Assembly (NCBI GenBank): GCA_021209335.1 | Contig: JAJOIN010000031.1 | Span: 1-58,011 of the forward strand | From: Aeromonadaceae bacterium | Lineage (GTDB): Bacteria > Pseudomonadota > Gammaproteobacteria > Enterobacterales > Aeromonadaceae | DNA: 58,011 bases | Direction: 5' to 3' | Part shown: positions 23,272 through 32,392 of the stretch, piece after piece | How positions within the stretch are numbered: the first letter of the stretch is position 1 | Layout of the letters: each line of letters begins with the position of its first letter | Position numbers and translations under genes: made by a program | Notes under the pieces: generated by a model | What the model was told of the DNA's origin: nothing | Databases searched by the model: none | Seen by the model: only the letters and a program-made list of their open reading frames with translations

Positions 23272-23517
23272 ATGGAAAAAGTCACCATCTACGGCAAACC
23301 CCTGTGTCCCTACTGCGACATGGCCGTGTCTGTCTGCCGCCAGAAGGGTTTCGAATTCGAGTACATCGACATCTTCGAGAAGCAGATGAGCATCGCCGAT
23401 CTGCACGAGTTGGTCGGCAAGCCGGTACGCACAGTGCCGCAGATCTTCGTCGGCGACCAGCATATCGGCGGCTACACCGACTTTGCCGCCTGGCTCGAGG
23501 CGCAAGGACAAGCCTGA
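23272..23517 (+). CDS. grxA: Glutaredoxin GrxA
   Basis: Dithiol glutaredoxin of 81 residues. The active site is Cys12-Pro-Tyr-Cys15 in YGKPLCPYCDMA, followed by the cis-Pro segment TVPQIFVGDQ and the glutathione-binding GGYTDFAAWLE, all as in E. coli GrxA. It reduces disulfides, including those of ribonucleotide reductase, with glutathione. The start at 23272 follows AAGGAGTACACC. It ends the trhP-ferredoxin-grxA unit before a terminator at 23555-23580. Confidence 0.95.
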   Translation: MEKVTIYGKPLCPYCDMAVSVCRQKGFEFEYIDIFEKQMSIADLHELVGKPVRTVPQIFVGDQHIGGYTDFAAWLEAQGQA

Positions 23518-23554
23518 GATCAAGGATTTACCCTGACCATCCGGCTATGCTCGC

Positions 23555-23580
23555 AGGCTCCTCATCATGGAGCCTTTTTT
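23555..23580 (+). terminator. Intrinsic terminator after grxA, overlapping the ychN ribosome site
   Basis: Stem AGGCTCC / GGAGCCT with a seven-base loop and six T (23575-23580) directly before the ychN ATG at 23581. The GGAG of the 3' arm (23569-23572) lies 8 bases before that ATG and is the only plausible Shine-Dalgarno sequence for ychN. Confidence 0.78.
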
Positions 23581-23937
23581 ATGTCTCAACAGATCCTGAT
23601 CGTGGCCAGCGGCGCCCCTTATGGCAGTGAAGCCCTGTTTAACGCCTTGCGTCTGGCCATCGCCCTCAAGGAGCAGGATGCCGGTCTGACCCTAAGGCTG
23701 TTCCTGCTTTCGGATGCGGTGACCGCCGCCCTGCCGGGCCAAAAACCCGCCGAGGGCTACCACCTGCGGCAGATGCTGGATATCCTCACCGCCCAGGGCG
23801 TGCCGGTGAAGCTGTGCAAGACCTGCAGCGATGCCCGTGGCATCAGCAGCCTGCCGCTGCTTGAAGGGGTCGAGATCGGCACCCTGGTGGATCTGGCCCA
23901 ATGGAGCCTGGCCGCGGACAAGGTGCTCACTTTCTAG
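23581..23937 (+). CDS. ychN: DsrE-family protein YchN
   Basis: Protein of 118 residues, very similar over its whole length to E. coli YchN (VASGAPYGSEALFNALRLAI and KLCKTCSDARGISSLPLLEG are nearly the same). The DsrE/DsrF fold forms hexamers. The conserved cysteines in LCKTCSD suggest sulfur or redox chemistry, but the function is unproven. Its ATG follows directly on the T run of the grxA terminator, so translation may depend on whether that hairpin forms. Confidence 0.92.
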   Translation: MSQQILIVASGAPYGSEALFNALRLAIALKEQDAGLTLRLFLLSDAVTAALPGQKPAEGYHLRQMLDILTAQGVPVKLCKTCSDARGISSLPLLEGVEIGTLVDLAQWSLAADKVLTF

Positions 23938-23958
23938 CCGCCTTTTGCCACTTAATCA

Positions 23959-24017
23959 TTGTCATAGCGGCGGTCACTCCGTATAATGCGCCCGCCCACA
24001 AAACCCGTTCTTTAACA
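23959..24017 (+). promoter_or_regulatory. suhB promoter and boxA element in the short leader
   Basis: A sigma-70 promoter is formed by TTGTCA (23959-23964), a 17-bp spacer and a perfect TATAAT (23982-23987). The start is expected near 23994. The leader then contains GTTCTTTAACA (24007-24017), matching the boxA antitermination element bound by NusB-NusE, just before the ribosome site GGTGAG. In E. coli, SuhB is part of that antitermination complex and its gene is autoregulated through boxA. Confidence 0.82.
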
Positions 24018-24033
24018 TCTGGTGAGTCAATTT

Positions 24034-24837
24034 ATGCATCCCATGCTGAACATTGCTGTGCGCGCGGCGCGCAACGCAGGACAAGTCATTGCCAAGAACT
24101 TTGGTGATCAAGCCAACGTCCAGACGGCTGAAAAAGCCAAAAACGACCTGGTAACCAATGTGGACCGCGAAGCCGAACAGGCCATCGTCTCCACCCTGCT
24201 CAAAGCCTATCCCGACCACAGCATCATCGGCGAAGAATTCGGTGTTCAAGGCAATGCCGACTCCGAGTATCAATGGATCATTGACCCGCTGGATGGCACC
24301 ACCAACTTCGTCAAGGGTATCCCCCACATCGCCGTTTCCATCGCCCTGCGCGTCAAGGGCCGCACCGAAGTGGGTGTGGTGTTTGACCCGTTGCGCAACG
24401 AGCTGTTTACCGCCAGCCGGGGTAACGGCGCCCAGCTGAACGGCTACCGCATCCGCGTCGGCCAATCCAAGAGCCTGGACGGCACTGTGCTGGCCACCTC
24501 CTTCCCCCACCGTCACCGTCACTATCTGGACGCCTATAAGAAGATGTTCGACGGCATCTTCAGCGAGTGTGCCGACATCCGCCGTGCCGGTACCGCCAGC
24601 CTGGATCTGGCCTATGTGGCTGCCGGTCGGGTCGATGGTTACTGGGAGATGTGCCTCAAGCCCTGGGATCTGGCGGCTGGCGAGCTGATCGCCCGGGAAG
24701 CCGGCGCCCTGGCCACCGACTTTGTCGGCGGTCACAACTTCTACAACAGCGGCAACATCGTCTGCGGCAACCCGCGGGTGGTGAAGTGTCTGCTGGCCAA
24801 GATCCGCGAGGAACTGCCGGAGTCCCTGGCCAAATAA
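24034..24837 (+). CDS. suhB: Inositol monophosphatase family protein SuhB (Nus factor)
   Basis: Protein of 267 residues, the same length as E. coli SuhB. The start at 24034 (MHPMLNIAVRAARNAGQVIA) is preferred over an in-frame GTG 12 bp upstream, because the GGTGAG ribosome site covers the latter. The metal and phosphate site is seen in IIGEEFG, WIIDPLDGTTNFV and CLKPWDLAAGELI. Besides phosphatase activity, SuhB joins NusA/B/E/G in rRNA transcription antitermination. A boxA-like element in its leader suggests autoregulation. A strong hairpin ends the unit at 24863-24890. Confidence 0.96.
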   Translation: MHPMLNIAVRAARNAGQVIAKNFGDQANVQTAEKAKNDLVTNVDREAEQAIVSTLLKAYPDHSIIGEEFGVQGNADSEYQWIIDPLDGTTNFVKGIPHIAVSIALRVKGRTEVGVVFDPLRNELFTASRGNGAQLNGYRIRVGQSKSLDGTVLATSFPHRHRHYLDAYKKMFDGIFSECADIRRAGTASLDLAYVAAGRVDGYWEMCLKPWDLAAGELIAREAGALATDFVGGHNFYNSGNIVCGNPRVVKCLLAKIREELPESLAK

Positions 24838-24862
24838 GCCCGGTGGCAGCTCAAGCGAAGGC

Positions 24863-24890
24863 AGCGAGGCCACCTTAGGGTGGCCTCGCT
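24863..24890 (+). terminator. Terminator after suhB
   Basis: Perfect 12-bp stem AGCGAGGCCACC / GGTGGCCTCGCT with a TTAG loop, followed by TATTTCATT. An AT-rich stretch (to about 24935) then precedes the hydrolase gene and may hold its promoter. Confidence 0.75.
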
Positions 24891-24985
24891 TATTTCATTA
24901 AGAAATTAAATAGTCATTTAATATATTTAATTAACCAGATACGTTGCGGCAGACTGCTGATCTATCCCCATCAAGGCCCTCTGCC

Positions 24986-25504
24986 ATGCAACAAGTTCCC
25001 ATACTGCTGGTTCCTGGCTATCAGGACAGCGGCCCAGACCACTGGCAAACCCGTTGGCATGCCGCCCACCCCGGTTGGTTAAGGGTGCATGATCAGGACT
25101 GGCATACGCCGGATCTGACGCTGTGGAGCCAGGTGCTCTGCCGGCATCTGGCCCAGAGTCCAGTCCCGCTGCACCTGGTGGCCCACTCCTTTGGCTGCCT
25201 GTCCAGCCTGCAGGCGGCGCGCCAGTTGCCCGACAAGGTCGCCAGCCTGTTTCTGGTGGCACCACCGGATCCGGCGCATTTTGCCCTGTCAGATGAAAGC
25301 CTGAGCGCCCCAACCCACCCTACCAGCCTGCTGCTGTCGGATAACGATCCCTGGCTTGCCCCGGCGCGCGCCGCGTCACTGGCCGCACGCTGGCAAGTCA
25401 CGCCACAACAGCTGGGCAGCCTGGGACACATCAACGCGGACTCAGGCCATGGTCACTGGCCGGAGGGTTTGGCGCGACTCAAAGCCCATCTGCGTCGCCT
25501 GTAA
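24986..25504 (+). CDS. Small alpha/beta serine hydrolase, RBBP9/YdeN family
   Basis: Protein of 172 residues of the RBBP9/YdeN (DUF1749-like) alpha/beta hydrolase family. The oxyanion strand VPILLVPGYQDSGPDHWQT, the nucleophile elbow VAHSFGCLSS (Ser), the acidic residue in LLLSDNDPWL and the histidine in ADSGHGHWPEG are all present, so it should be active. The natural substrate is unknown. The start at 24986 (MQQVPILLV) is chosen because it fits the family; an upstream in-frame start at 24944 would add 14 residues without similarity. It is monocistronic and ends at a bidirectional terminator shared with pnp. Confidence 0.88.
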   Translation: MQQVPILLVPGYQDSGPDHWQTRWHAAHPGWLRVHDQDWHTPDLTLWSQVLCRHLAQSPVPLHLVAHSFGCLSSLQAARQLPDKVASLFLVAPPDPAHFALSDESLSAPTHPTSLLLSDNDPWLAPARAASLAARWQVTPQQLGSLGHINADSGHGHWPEGLARLKAHLRRL

Positions 25505-25530
25505 TACCCGAGCGCAACACAGCGGACAAA

Positions 25531-25560
25531 AAAAAGCCCATCCAAACGGATGGGCTTTTT
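25531..25560. terminator. Bidirectional terminator between hydrolase gene and pnp
   Basis: Perfect 13-bp stem AAAAAGCCCATCC / GGATGGGCTTTTT with an AAAC loop, giving T runs on both strands. Confidence 0.9.
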
Positions 25561-25576
25561 CCATGCGGCAGGCGTC

Positions 25577-27730
25577 TTACTCCTCGCTGGGAGCCTCGGC
25601 AGCCGGTTGAGCCTCCTGGGTGACCGGTGCAGCAGCCTGCGGGTTCTCGTCACGCACGGCTTCCTTGATGGACAGTCGAACACGGCCTTGACGGTCCACT
25701 TCCAGTACCTTGGCACGCACCACGTCGCCCATCTTGAGGTGATCGTTGACGTCCTTGACCCGCTCCTCGGTGATCTGGGAGATGTGCACCAGACCGTCCT
25801 TACCCGGCAGTATGTTGACGAAAGCGCCGAAGTCGGCCAGACGCACCACCTTGCCTTCGTAGACACGACCCACTTCCACCTCGGCGGTCAGGGCCTCAAT
25901 GCGACGGATGGCTTCCTTGGCCGCCTCGCCGTCCACGGCGGCAATTTTCACGGTGCCGTCATCATCCAGCTCGATGGTGGTGCCGGTTTCTTCGGTCAGA
26001 GCACGGATCACTGAGCCACCCTTGCCGATCACGTCCTTGATCTTCTCGGGGTTGATCTTGATGGTGTGAATGCGCGGGGCAAAATCAGAGATCTCGGCAC
26101 GGGACTGCGGCATGGCCTCATCCATTACCTTGAGGATGTGCAGACGGGCGTCACGAGCCTGCTTAAGCGCCACTTCCATGATTTCCTTGGTGATGCCTTC
26201 GATCTTGATATCCATCTGCAGGGCGGTCACGCCTTCACGGGTGCCGGCCACCTTGAAGTCCATGTCGCCCAGGTGATCTTCGTCACCCAGAATGTCGGAC
26301 AGCACCACGAAGTCATCGCCTTCCTTCACCAGCCCCATGGCAATACCGGCCACAGAGGCCTTGATGGGCACACCGGCATCCATCAGTGCCAAAGAGGAGC
26401 CACACACTGAGGCCATGGAGGAGGAGCCGTTGGACTCGGTGATTTCAGATACCACGCGCACAGTGTAGGGGAACTCATCCTGGCTGGGCATCACGGCAGC
26501 AATACCGCGCTTGGCCAGCCGACCGTGGCCGATTTCACGACGCTTGGGAGAGCCCACCATGCCGGTCTCACCGACGCAGTAGGGCGGGAAGTTGTAGTGC
26601 AGCATGAAGCGATCAACCCGCTCACCAGAGAGTTCATCCAGGATCTGGGCGGCACGTTCGGTACCCAGGGTGGCGGTCACCAGGGCCTGAGTTTCACCCC
26701 GGGTGAACAGGGCAGAGCCGTGCACGCGGGGCAGCAGACCGGTACCCACGGACAGGGCACGGATCATCTGGGGATTACGGCCGTCGATGCGCGGCTCACC
26801 ACGCAGTACGCGACCACGGACGATGTCACTCTCCAGGCTATGGAACAGTTCACCGGCCAGTTTGGCATCGACCGTCTCATCGGCAGCCACCAGTTGGTCG
26901 ATCACCTTCTGCTTGAGGGTGGCGATGGTTTCGTAACGTACGGCCTTCTCGGTGATGCGATAGGCTTCACCCAGCTCGGCAGAGGCCAGCTCGGCAATCT
27001 TGGCCTTGAGCTCGGTATTCACCGCAGGCGGTACCCAATTCCAAGGCTTAGTTCCGGCCTCGGCAGCAAAGTCCTTGATAGCCTGGATGGCGGTTTGCAT
27101 CTGCTCATGACCATAGACGACGGCGCCCAGCATCACGTCTTCAGGCAGGACTTGTGCCTCGGACTCCACCATCAGCACGGCGGACTCGGTACCGGCCACC
27201 ACCAAATCCAACTGGCTGTCTTTGAGCTCATCGCTGGTGGGGTTGAGCAGGTATTGGCCGTTGGCATAGCCGACGCGCGCGGCACCGATGGGGCCGTTGA
27301 AGGGGATACCTGAGATGGCCAGGGCAGCGGAAGTGCCCAGCATGGCAACGATGTCGGTCGGCACCTGGGGATTGGCAGACACCACGGTGGCAATCACCTG
27401 CACCTCGTTGAGGAAGCCTTCCGGGAACAGGGGGCGAATGGGACGATCGATCAGACGGGCGATCAAGGTTTCCCCTTCGCTGGGCCGCCCCTCACGCTTG
27501 AAAAAACCTCCCGGAATACGGCCGGCGGCGTAAGCACGCTCCTGATAGTTGACGGTCAGCGGGAAAAAGTCCCGTCCCGGCGTGGCTTCTTTCTTGCCGA
27601 CCACCGCAACGAAAACGGCGGTATCGTCCATGCTCGCCATGACGGCGCCTGAGGCCTGACGGGCCATGACCCCGGTTTCCAGGGTGACTGTGTGTTGACC
27701 GTATTGGAAGGTTTTTACAATAGGATTCAC
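25577..27730 (-). CDS. pnp: Polyribonucleotide nucleotidyltransferase (PNPase)
   Basis: 3'-to-5' phosphorolytic exoribonuclease of the degradosome, 717 residues. Two RNase PH domains are followed by KH ([20 protein letters not shown]) and S1 ([19 protein letters not shown]) RNA-binding domains. The catalytic region has [20 protein letters not shown]. The start is GTG at 27730 ([20 protein letters not shown]) behind AAAGGAAAT; an in-frame ORF upstream has no similarity. It follows rpsO, with a strong hairpin between them. In E. coli this leader is cut by RNase III and PNPase for autocontrol. The C-terminal tail is rich in Ala, Glu and Pro. Confidence 0.98.
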   Translation of the reverse strand: MNPIVKTFQYGQHTVTLETGVMARQASGAVMASMDDTAVFVAVVGKKEATPGRDFFPLTVNYQERAYAAGRIPGGFFKREGRPSEGETLIARLIDRPIRPLFPEGFLNEVQVIATVVSANPQVPTDIVAMLGTSAALAISGIPFNGPIGAARVGYANGQYLLNPTSDELKDSQLDLVVAGTESAVLMVESEAQVLPEDVMLGAVVYGHEQMQTAIQAIKDFAAEAGTKPWNWVPPAVNTELKAKIAELASAELGEAYRITEKAVRYETIATLKQKVIDQLVAADETVDAKLAGELFHSLESDIVRGRVLRGEPRIDGRNPQMIRALSVGTGLLPRVHGSALFTRGETQALVTATLGTERAAQILDELSGERVDRFMLHYNFPPYCVGETGMVGSPKRREIGHGRLAKRGIAAVMPSQDEFPYTVRVVSEITESNGSSSMASVCGSSLALMDAGVPIKASVAGIAMGLVKEGDDFVVLSDILGDEDHLGDMDFKVAGTREGVTALQMDIKIEGITKEIMEVALKQARDARLHILKVMDEAMPQSRAEISDFAPRIHTIKINPEKIKDVIGKGGSVIRALTEETGTTIELDDDGTVKIAAVDGEAAKEAIRRIEALTAEVEVGRVYEGKVVRLADFGAFVNILPGKDGLVHISQITEERVKDVNDHLKMGDVVRAKVLEVDRQGRVRLSIKEAVRDENPQAAAPVTQEAQPAAEAPSEE

Positions 27731-27861
27731 TTGAATTTCCTTTATCTGTGTTTGGTCGCTTAATTTAGCGCACCAGTATAGCCTAACGAAGGCAAAAGGT
27801 AAGAGTGTCCCGCAGCAAGACTTTGCGCGCGCGCCCATTAGCCGGAGGGGCAACAGATCAA

Positions 27862-27887
27862 AAAAAGGAGGCCAAAGCCTCCTTTTT
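27862..27887 (-). terminator. Hairpin terminator between rpsO and pnp
   Basis: Perfect 11-bp stem AAAAAGGAGGC / GCCTCCTTTTT with a four-base loop, 36 bp beyond the rpsO stop. It should end many rpsO transcripts; read-through gives the pnp message. Confidence 0.85.
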
Positions 27888-27922
27888 ACAAATTACGAAT
27901 AGCAGCTTGTGCTTGTCGTCGA

Positions 27923-28192
27923 TTAACGACGCAGACCCAGCTTCTGGATCAGGGCAACGTAACGAGCTTCGTCCTTACGCTTGAGGTAATCCAGCAGCTT
28001 GCGACGCTGGGAAACCATGCGCAGCAGACCACGACGACCGTGGTGATCCTTGCTGTGCTCGGCAAAGTGACCTTGCAGGTGATTGATCTGGGCGGTCAGC
28101 AGGGCAACCTGAACTTCCGGTGAACCGGTGTCGTTGGCGCCACGAGCATGTTCAGCAACGATTTGTGCTTTGGTTTCTGCGTTTAGTGACAT
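27923..28192 (-). CDS. rpsO: 30S ribosomal protein S15
   Basis: S15, 89 residues, the E. coli length, starting [18 protein letters not shown] at 28192. A second in-frame ATG lies 6 bp upstream, but only one base separates it from the GGAG ribosome site, so the inner ATG (7-base spacing) is preferred. The 16S-binding segments [20 protein letters not shown] and [20 protein letters not shown] are intact. It lies between truB and pnp in the conserved order. Confidence 0.97.
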   Translation of the reverse strand: MSLNAETKAQIVAEHARGANDTGSPEVQVALLTAQINHLQGHFAEHSKDHHGRRGLLRMVSQRRKLLDYLKRKDEARYVALIQKLGLRR

Positions 28193-28291
28193 AGTCATTC
28201 TCCAAGTTCTGTAAGGTTATTTCTGGCCGATCACTAATTCAGCCAAAAAGGGCAGCGGATTCTCCCACACGACCGCTGACATGGCAAGCCT

Positions 28292-29257
28292 TCAGGCTGG
28301 CTCCGCCTCTTCGTCGCTACCAATCCGCACCAGCCGACGCGGCGCCACCTTGCCGTCGTCATCAATCTCGCCAACACCGATGAACTCCCGCGCCTCACCC
28401 ACCGTCATTCGGACGAAACCATCCAGTGGCACGCCAGGCACCTGCACCGCCTGCCCCTGATTGACGTAGCTGGCCACGATGGCCGACATGTTCACCTCAG
28501 GCAGCGCTGCTACCGCCGTGTCCATCGGCAGCAACAGGGGATCCAGCTGCTCACGCGGCGGTATCCCGGCTTGCTTGCAACGGCTAAAGAGGGTCTCCAA
28601 CTGCTCCAGGGTCAGCATGCGCTCTGCCGGGTAGCTGGCCACCTGACTGCGGTGCAAGGCGGTGACATGGGCGCCACAACCGAGCAACTCCCCCAGATCG
28701 TCGATCAGCGTGCGGATATAGGTGCCCTTGGAGCAGTGCACATCCAGGCTGAAGGTCTCGCCGGTGAAGTTAAGCAGCTGCAGGGAATAGAGGGTGATGG
28801 GTCGCGCCTCGCGCTCCACCTCAATCCCTTCCCGCGCATACTCATACAGGGGGCGGCCGTTGTGCTTGAGCGCCGAATACATGGAGGGCACCTGCATGGT
28901 TTCCCCCAAAAAACGGGTCAGCAAATGTTCGAGCTGCTGCGCCGTCGCAGTGACGGGACGGCGGCTGATCACCTGACCGTCGGAGTCACTGGTATCGGTA
29001 CGCACCCCCAGCTGAGCCGTCACCTGGTAGCGCTTATCCGCATCCAGCAGGAACTGGGAAAACTTGGTGGCCTCCCCCAGGCAGATGGGCAACATGCCGG
29101 TGGCCAAGGGATCCAGGGCCCCGGTATGGCCGGCTTTGGCGGCATTATAGATACGCTTGACCTGCTGCAGGGCATCGTTGGATGTGATGCCACTGGGCTT
29201 GTTCAGCAGCAATATGCCGTGCACATCACGGCCCTTGAAACGACGTCGTCGAGACAT
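28292..29257 (-). CDS. truB: tRNA pseudouridine-55 synthase TruB
   Basis: Makes pseudouridine 55 in the T-loop of tRNAs; 321 residues. The catalytic Asp is in [18 protein letters not shown] and the family lysine and tyrosine motifs in [16 protein letters not shown] and [11 protein letters not shown] are present. The C-terminal 80 residues form a PUA-like domain. It starts 2 bp after the rbfA stop, so the two are coupled. Confidence 0.97.
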   Translation of the reverse strand: MSRRRRFKGRDVHGILLLNKPSGITSNDALQQVKRIYNAAKAGHTGALDPLATGMLPICLGEATKFSQFLLDADKRYQVTAQLGVRTDTSDSDGQVISRRPVTATAQQLEHLLTRFLGETMQVPSMYSALKHNGRPLYEYAREGIEVEREARPITLYSLQLLNFTGETFSLDVHCSKGTYIRTLIDDLGELLGCGAHVTALHRSQVASYPAERMLTLEQLETLFSRCKQAGIPPREQLDPLLLPMDTAVAALPEVNMSAIVASYVNQGQAVQVPGVPLDGFVRMTVGEAREFIGVGEIDDDGKVAPRRLVRIGSDEEAEPA

Positions 29258-29259
29258 CT

Positions 29260-29661
29260 TTACTCTTCTTCCTCCTCGCTGTGACCGGCGTCCTGGTGCA
29301 GGCGCTCGTCTTCGCGAATCGTGTTAGTCACCAGGTTGGACAGGCGCATGCCTTCAACCAGGGTCTTATCATAGGCAAAGCGCAATTCGGGCACCACCCG
29401 CAGTTGCATCGCCTTGCCTAGCAAAATCCGTACATAGCCAGCGGCCTCTTCCAGCACCTTCAAGCCCTGTTGGATGCTCTGGGCATCGTCATAGAGGAAG
29501 GTGACGAAGATCTTGGCATGCTGCAGATCGCGGCTCACCTCCACGTCAGAGACGGTAACCATACCGATACGGGGATCCTTGATCTCCCGCTGCAGTATCA
29601 TGGCTACTTCCCGCTGCACCTGCTGTGCCACCCGCCGGGCACGGCTAAACTCTTTACTCAT
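29260..29661 (-). CDS. rbfA: Ribosome-binding factor A
   Basis: Small KH-fold protein of 133 residues for late maturation of the 30S subunit and cold adaptation. It begins [20 protein letters not shown] and has the conserved [19 protein letters not shown] and [11 protein letters not shown] segments. It follows infB, with a terminator-like hairpin in the 54-bp gap, and precedes truB. Confidence 0.96.
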   Translation of the reverse strand: MSKEFSRARRVAQQVQREVAMILQREIKDPRIGMVTVSDVEVSRDLQHAKIFVTFLYDDAQSIQQGLKVLEEAAGYVRILLGKAMQLRVVPELRFAYDKTLVEGMRLSNLVTNTIREDERLHQDAGHSEEEEE

Positions 29662-29678
29662 GGTGAATTCCTGACAAA

Positions 29679-29700
29679 AAGGGGGCCGCTAAGCCCCCTT
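29679..29700 (-). terminator. Terminator-like hairpin between infB and rbfA
   Basis: Stem AAGGGGGC / GCCCCCTT with a six-base loop. Reading on the minus strand it is followed by a T run (five T's in total) ending 12 bp before the rbfA start. Read-through is needed for rbfA-truB unless another promoter exists. Confidence 0.65.
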
Positions 29701-29715
29701 GTTTTAGGCATTGAA

Positions 29716-32376
29716 TTACAGCGTACGCTGGATTTCGATGGTCTCGTACACTTCGATCTGGTCGCCGACACGAACGTCATTGTAGTTCTTCACGGCGATA
29801 CCACACTCGTAGCCATTCTTGACCTCAGCCACGTCATCCTTAAAGCGACGCAGGGATTCCAGCTCACCTTCATAGATGACCACGTTATCACGCAGCACCC
29901 GGATGGGGCTGCTACGCTTGACGGTCCCTTCAGTCACCATACAGCCGGCCACAGCGCCAAACTTGGGCGACTTGAACACGTCGCGCACTTCGGCCAGACC
30001 GATGATCTGCTGCTTGTACTCCGGTGCCAGCATACCGCTCATGGCCTGCTTCACCTCGTCGATCAAGTCGTAGATCACCGAGTAGTAGCGCAGGTCCAGA
30101 TTCTCTGACTCTATGATGCGGCGCGCAGAGGAGTCGGCACGCACGTTGAAGCCCAGAAGAATGGCGTTGGACGCTGCGGCCAGACTGGCGTCGGTTTCGG
30201 TGATACCACCGACCCCGGAGCCGATGATCTTCACCTTCACTTCGTCGGTGGAGAGCTTCAGCAGGGAGTCGCAAATCGCCTCGGTAGAGCCCTGAACGTC
30301 GGCCTTGAGCACCACGTTCAGTTCAGAGACTTCGCCTTCGGTCATGTTGGAGAACATGTTCTCCAGCTTGGCCTTCTGTTGACGCGCCAGCTTAACCTCG
30401 CGGAACTTGCCTTGACGATACAGGGCCACTTCACGGGCCTTCTTCTCGTCACGCACCACGGTCGCCTCGTCACCGGCAGAGGGCACACCAGACAAACCGA
30501 GAATTTCCACCGGGAAGGAGGGACCAGCCTCCTTGACCTCTTGGCCCAACTCGTCGCGCATGGCTCGCACCCGGCCATATTCCAGACCACAGAGCACTAT
30601 GTCGCCCTGCCGCAGGGTCCCTTCTTGTACCAGCACGGTAGCCACCGGGCCACGGCCCTTGTCCAGGCGCGACTCGATGACCACGCCGGACGCCATGGCG
30701 TCTTGTACTGCGGTCAGCTCCAGCACTTCTGCCTGCAGCAGGATGGAGTTAAGCAGATTGTCGATGCCTTGCCCTGTCTTGGCGGACACCTGCACAAACT
30801 GGGTATCACCGCCCCACTCTTCGGCAACCACACCATAGCGGGTCAGCTCGTTCATCACGCGATCCGGATCGGCCGCCGGTTTATCGATCTTGTTGACCGC
30901 CACCACCAAGGGCACGTTACCGGCCTTGGCATGCTGGATGGCTTCAATGGTCTGCGGCATGACGCCGTCATCCGCCGCCACCACCAGCACCACTATATCG
31001 GTGGCCTTAGCACCACGAGCACGCATGGCAGTAAAGGCCGCGTGACCCGGGGTATCCAGGAAGGTGATCATGCCGTTGTCGGTCTCGACATGGTAGGCAC
31101 CGATATGCTGGGTAATGCCGCCAGCCTCACCCGCCGCCACCTTGGCCTTACGGATGTAGTCCAGCAGTGAAGTCTTACCGTGGTCCACGTGACCCATGAT
31201 GGTCACCACAGGGGCACGGTGTTGCGCCTCGGCGGTGGAGTCACGATCCTGCAGTACGGCCTCTTCCAGCTCGTTTTCACGACGGAGCACCACCTTGTGA
31301 CCCATCTCTTCGGCCACCAGTTGGGCAGTCTCCTGATCGATCACCTGGTTGATGGTCGCCATGGCACCCATCTTCATCATCACCTTGATGACCTCAACCG
31401 CCTTGACCGCCATCTTCTGGGCCAACTCACTGACCGTGATGGTCTCACCGATCACCACGTCACGGTTGACCGGCTGGGCCGGCTTGTTGAAGCCATGCTG
31501 CATGGAGCTGGGGGTGTTGATGCGGCCCCGCTTGCCCTTGGCTCGACCACGGGCACGATCTTCACGATCACTGCGATCATCGTCGCGCCCCTTCTTGGCC
31601 TTGGCCACCGCCGGACGGCGACGACCACGGGCTTCTGCCTGACGCTCGCGCTCTGCCTCAGCTTCCTTGACAAAGGTGGAGGTGTTGCCAGCCTCGTCAT
31701 CGGCCTCTTCGGCCTTCTTGCGTGCAGCCTCTTCCTCGGCCCAGCGAGCAGCATTCTCTTCGGCCAGACGGCGGGCTTCTTCGGCCTTACGTTCGGCTTC
31801 GGCTTCTGCCTTGCGTTGAGCTTCCTGCTCCTGCTGGCGCTTGAGCGCCTCTTCTTCCCGCTTGGCCATTTCATCTACCTCTTTATGAACCTTCTTGGGA
31901 GGCTCATTCTTGGCCGCCGCGCTCTTGCGCGCCTGTTCCTGGGCCTTGGCCTGCTCAGCCTTGGCGCGGGCTTCTGCCGCTGCCGCTTCCTGACGGGCCT
32001 TCTCTTCTTGAGCCAGACGTTCAGCTTCCTGACGCGCCCGCTCTTCCTCTTCCAAACGCTGGGCATCCTCTACCACTGAGCGACGGACATAGGTCTTGGA
32101 CTTGCGCACTTCCACCTGAACTGACTTGTTCTTACCACCGGCGCCTTGGACACTCAAGGTGCTTTTGGTTTTGCGCTGCAGTGTCATCCGCTTGGGCTCG
32201 GTGTCGCTATCACCGCCATGCTGTTTCTTCAGATGAGCCAGCAGATGCTGTTTCTCCTCTTCGCTCACCACATCGTCCACGGCCTTACTGATACCGGCCG
32301 CAGAGAACTGCTGAAGAAGACGCTCCACCGGGGTGTCGATATCCTGGGCAAGTTGTTTTACTGATACTTCTGCCAT
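29716..32376 (-). CDS. infB: Translation initiation factor IF-2
   Basis: GTPase that brings fMet-tRNA to the 30S subunit; 886 residues. The order is an N-terminal IF2 domain ([20 protein letters not shown]), then a highly charged Lys/Glu/Ala/Arg-rich helical linker (about 95-290). The G domain follows with G1 [10 protein letters not shown]3 DTPGH and G4 NKID, then the C-terminal beta-barrels and fMet-tRNA-binding domain. It lies between nusA (16-bp gap) and rbfA in the metY-rimP-nusA-infB operon. The linker is the source of several long but meaningless opposite-strand frames. Confidence 0.98.
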   Translation of the reverse strand: MAEVSVKQLAQDIDTPVERLLQQFSAAGISKAVDDVVSEEEKQHLLAHLKKQHGGDSDTEPKRMTLQRKTKSTLSVQGAGGKNKSVQVEVRKSKTYVRRSVVEDAQRLEEEERARQEAERLAQEEKARQEAAAAEARAKAEQAKAQEQARKSAAAKNEPPKKVHKEVDEMAKREEEALKRQQEQEAQRKAEAEAERKAEEARRLAEENAARWAEEEAARKKAEEADDEAGNTSTFVKEAEAERERQAEARGRRRPAVAKAKKGRDDDRSDREDRARGRAKGKRGRINTPSSMQHGFNKPAQPVNRDVVIGETITVSELAQKMAVKAVEVIKVMMKMGAMATINQVIDQETAQLVAEEMGHKVVLRRENELEEAVLQDRDSTAEAQHRAPVVTIMGHVDHGKTSLLDYIRKAKVAAGEAGGITQHIGAYHVETDNGMITFLDTPGHAAFTAMRARGAKATDIVVLVVAADDGVMPQTIEAIQHAKAGNVPLVVAVNKIDKPAADPDRVMNELTRYGVVAEEWGGDTQFVQVSAKTGQGIDNLLNSILLQAEVLELTAVQDAMASGVVIESRLDKGRGPVATVLVQEGTLRQGDIVLCGLEYGRVRAMRDELGQEVKEAGPSFPVEILGLSGVPSAGDEATVVRDEKKAREVALYRQGKFREVKLARQQKAKLENMFSNMTEGEVSELNVVLKADVQGSTEAICDSLLKLSTDEVKVKIIGSGVGGITETDASLAAASNAILLGFNVRADSSARRIIESENLDLRYYSVIYDLIDEVKQAMSGMLAPEYKQQIIGLAEVRDVFKSPKFGAVAGCMVTEGTVKRSSPIRVLRDNVVIYEGELESLRRFKDDVAEVKNGYECGIAVKNYNDVRVGDQIEVYETIEIQRTL

Positions 32377-32392
32377 TCATTACCTCCGCAGA

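Noticed and set aside
24889-24935. AT-rich patch after suhB as a possible insertion or attachment site
   Set aside because: There are no flanking repeats, integrase or tRNA. It is more simply terminator tail plus promoter of the hydrolase gene.
31180-32079. Leu/Gly/Phe-rich frame opposite the infB linker that looks like a membrane protein
   Set aside because: It is the complement of the Glu/Lys/Ala/Arg-rich linker of IF-2, which automatically reads as hydrophobic.
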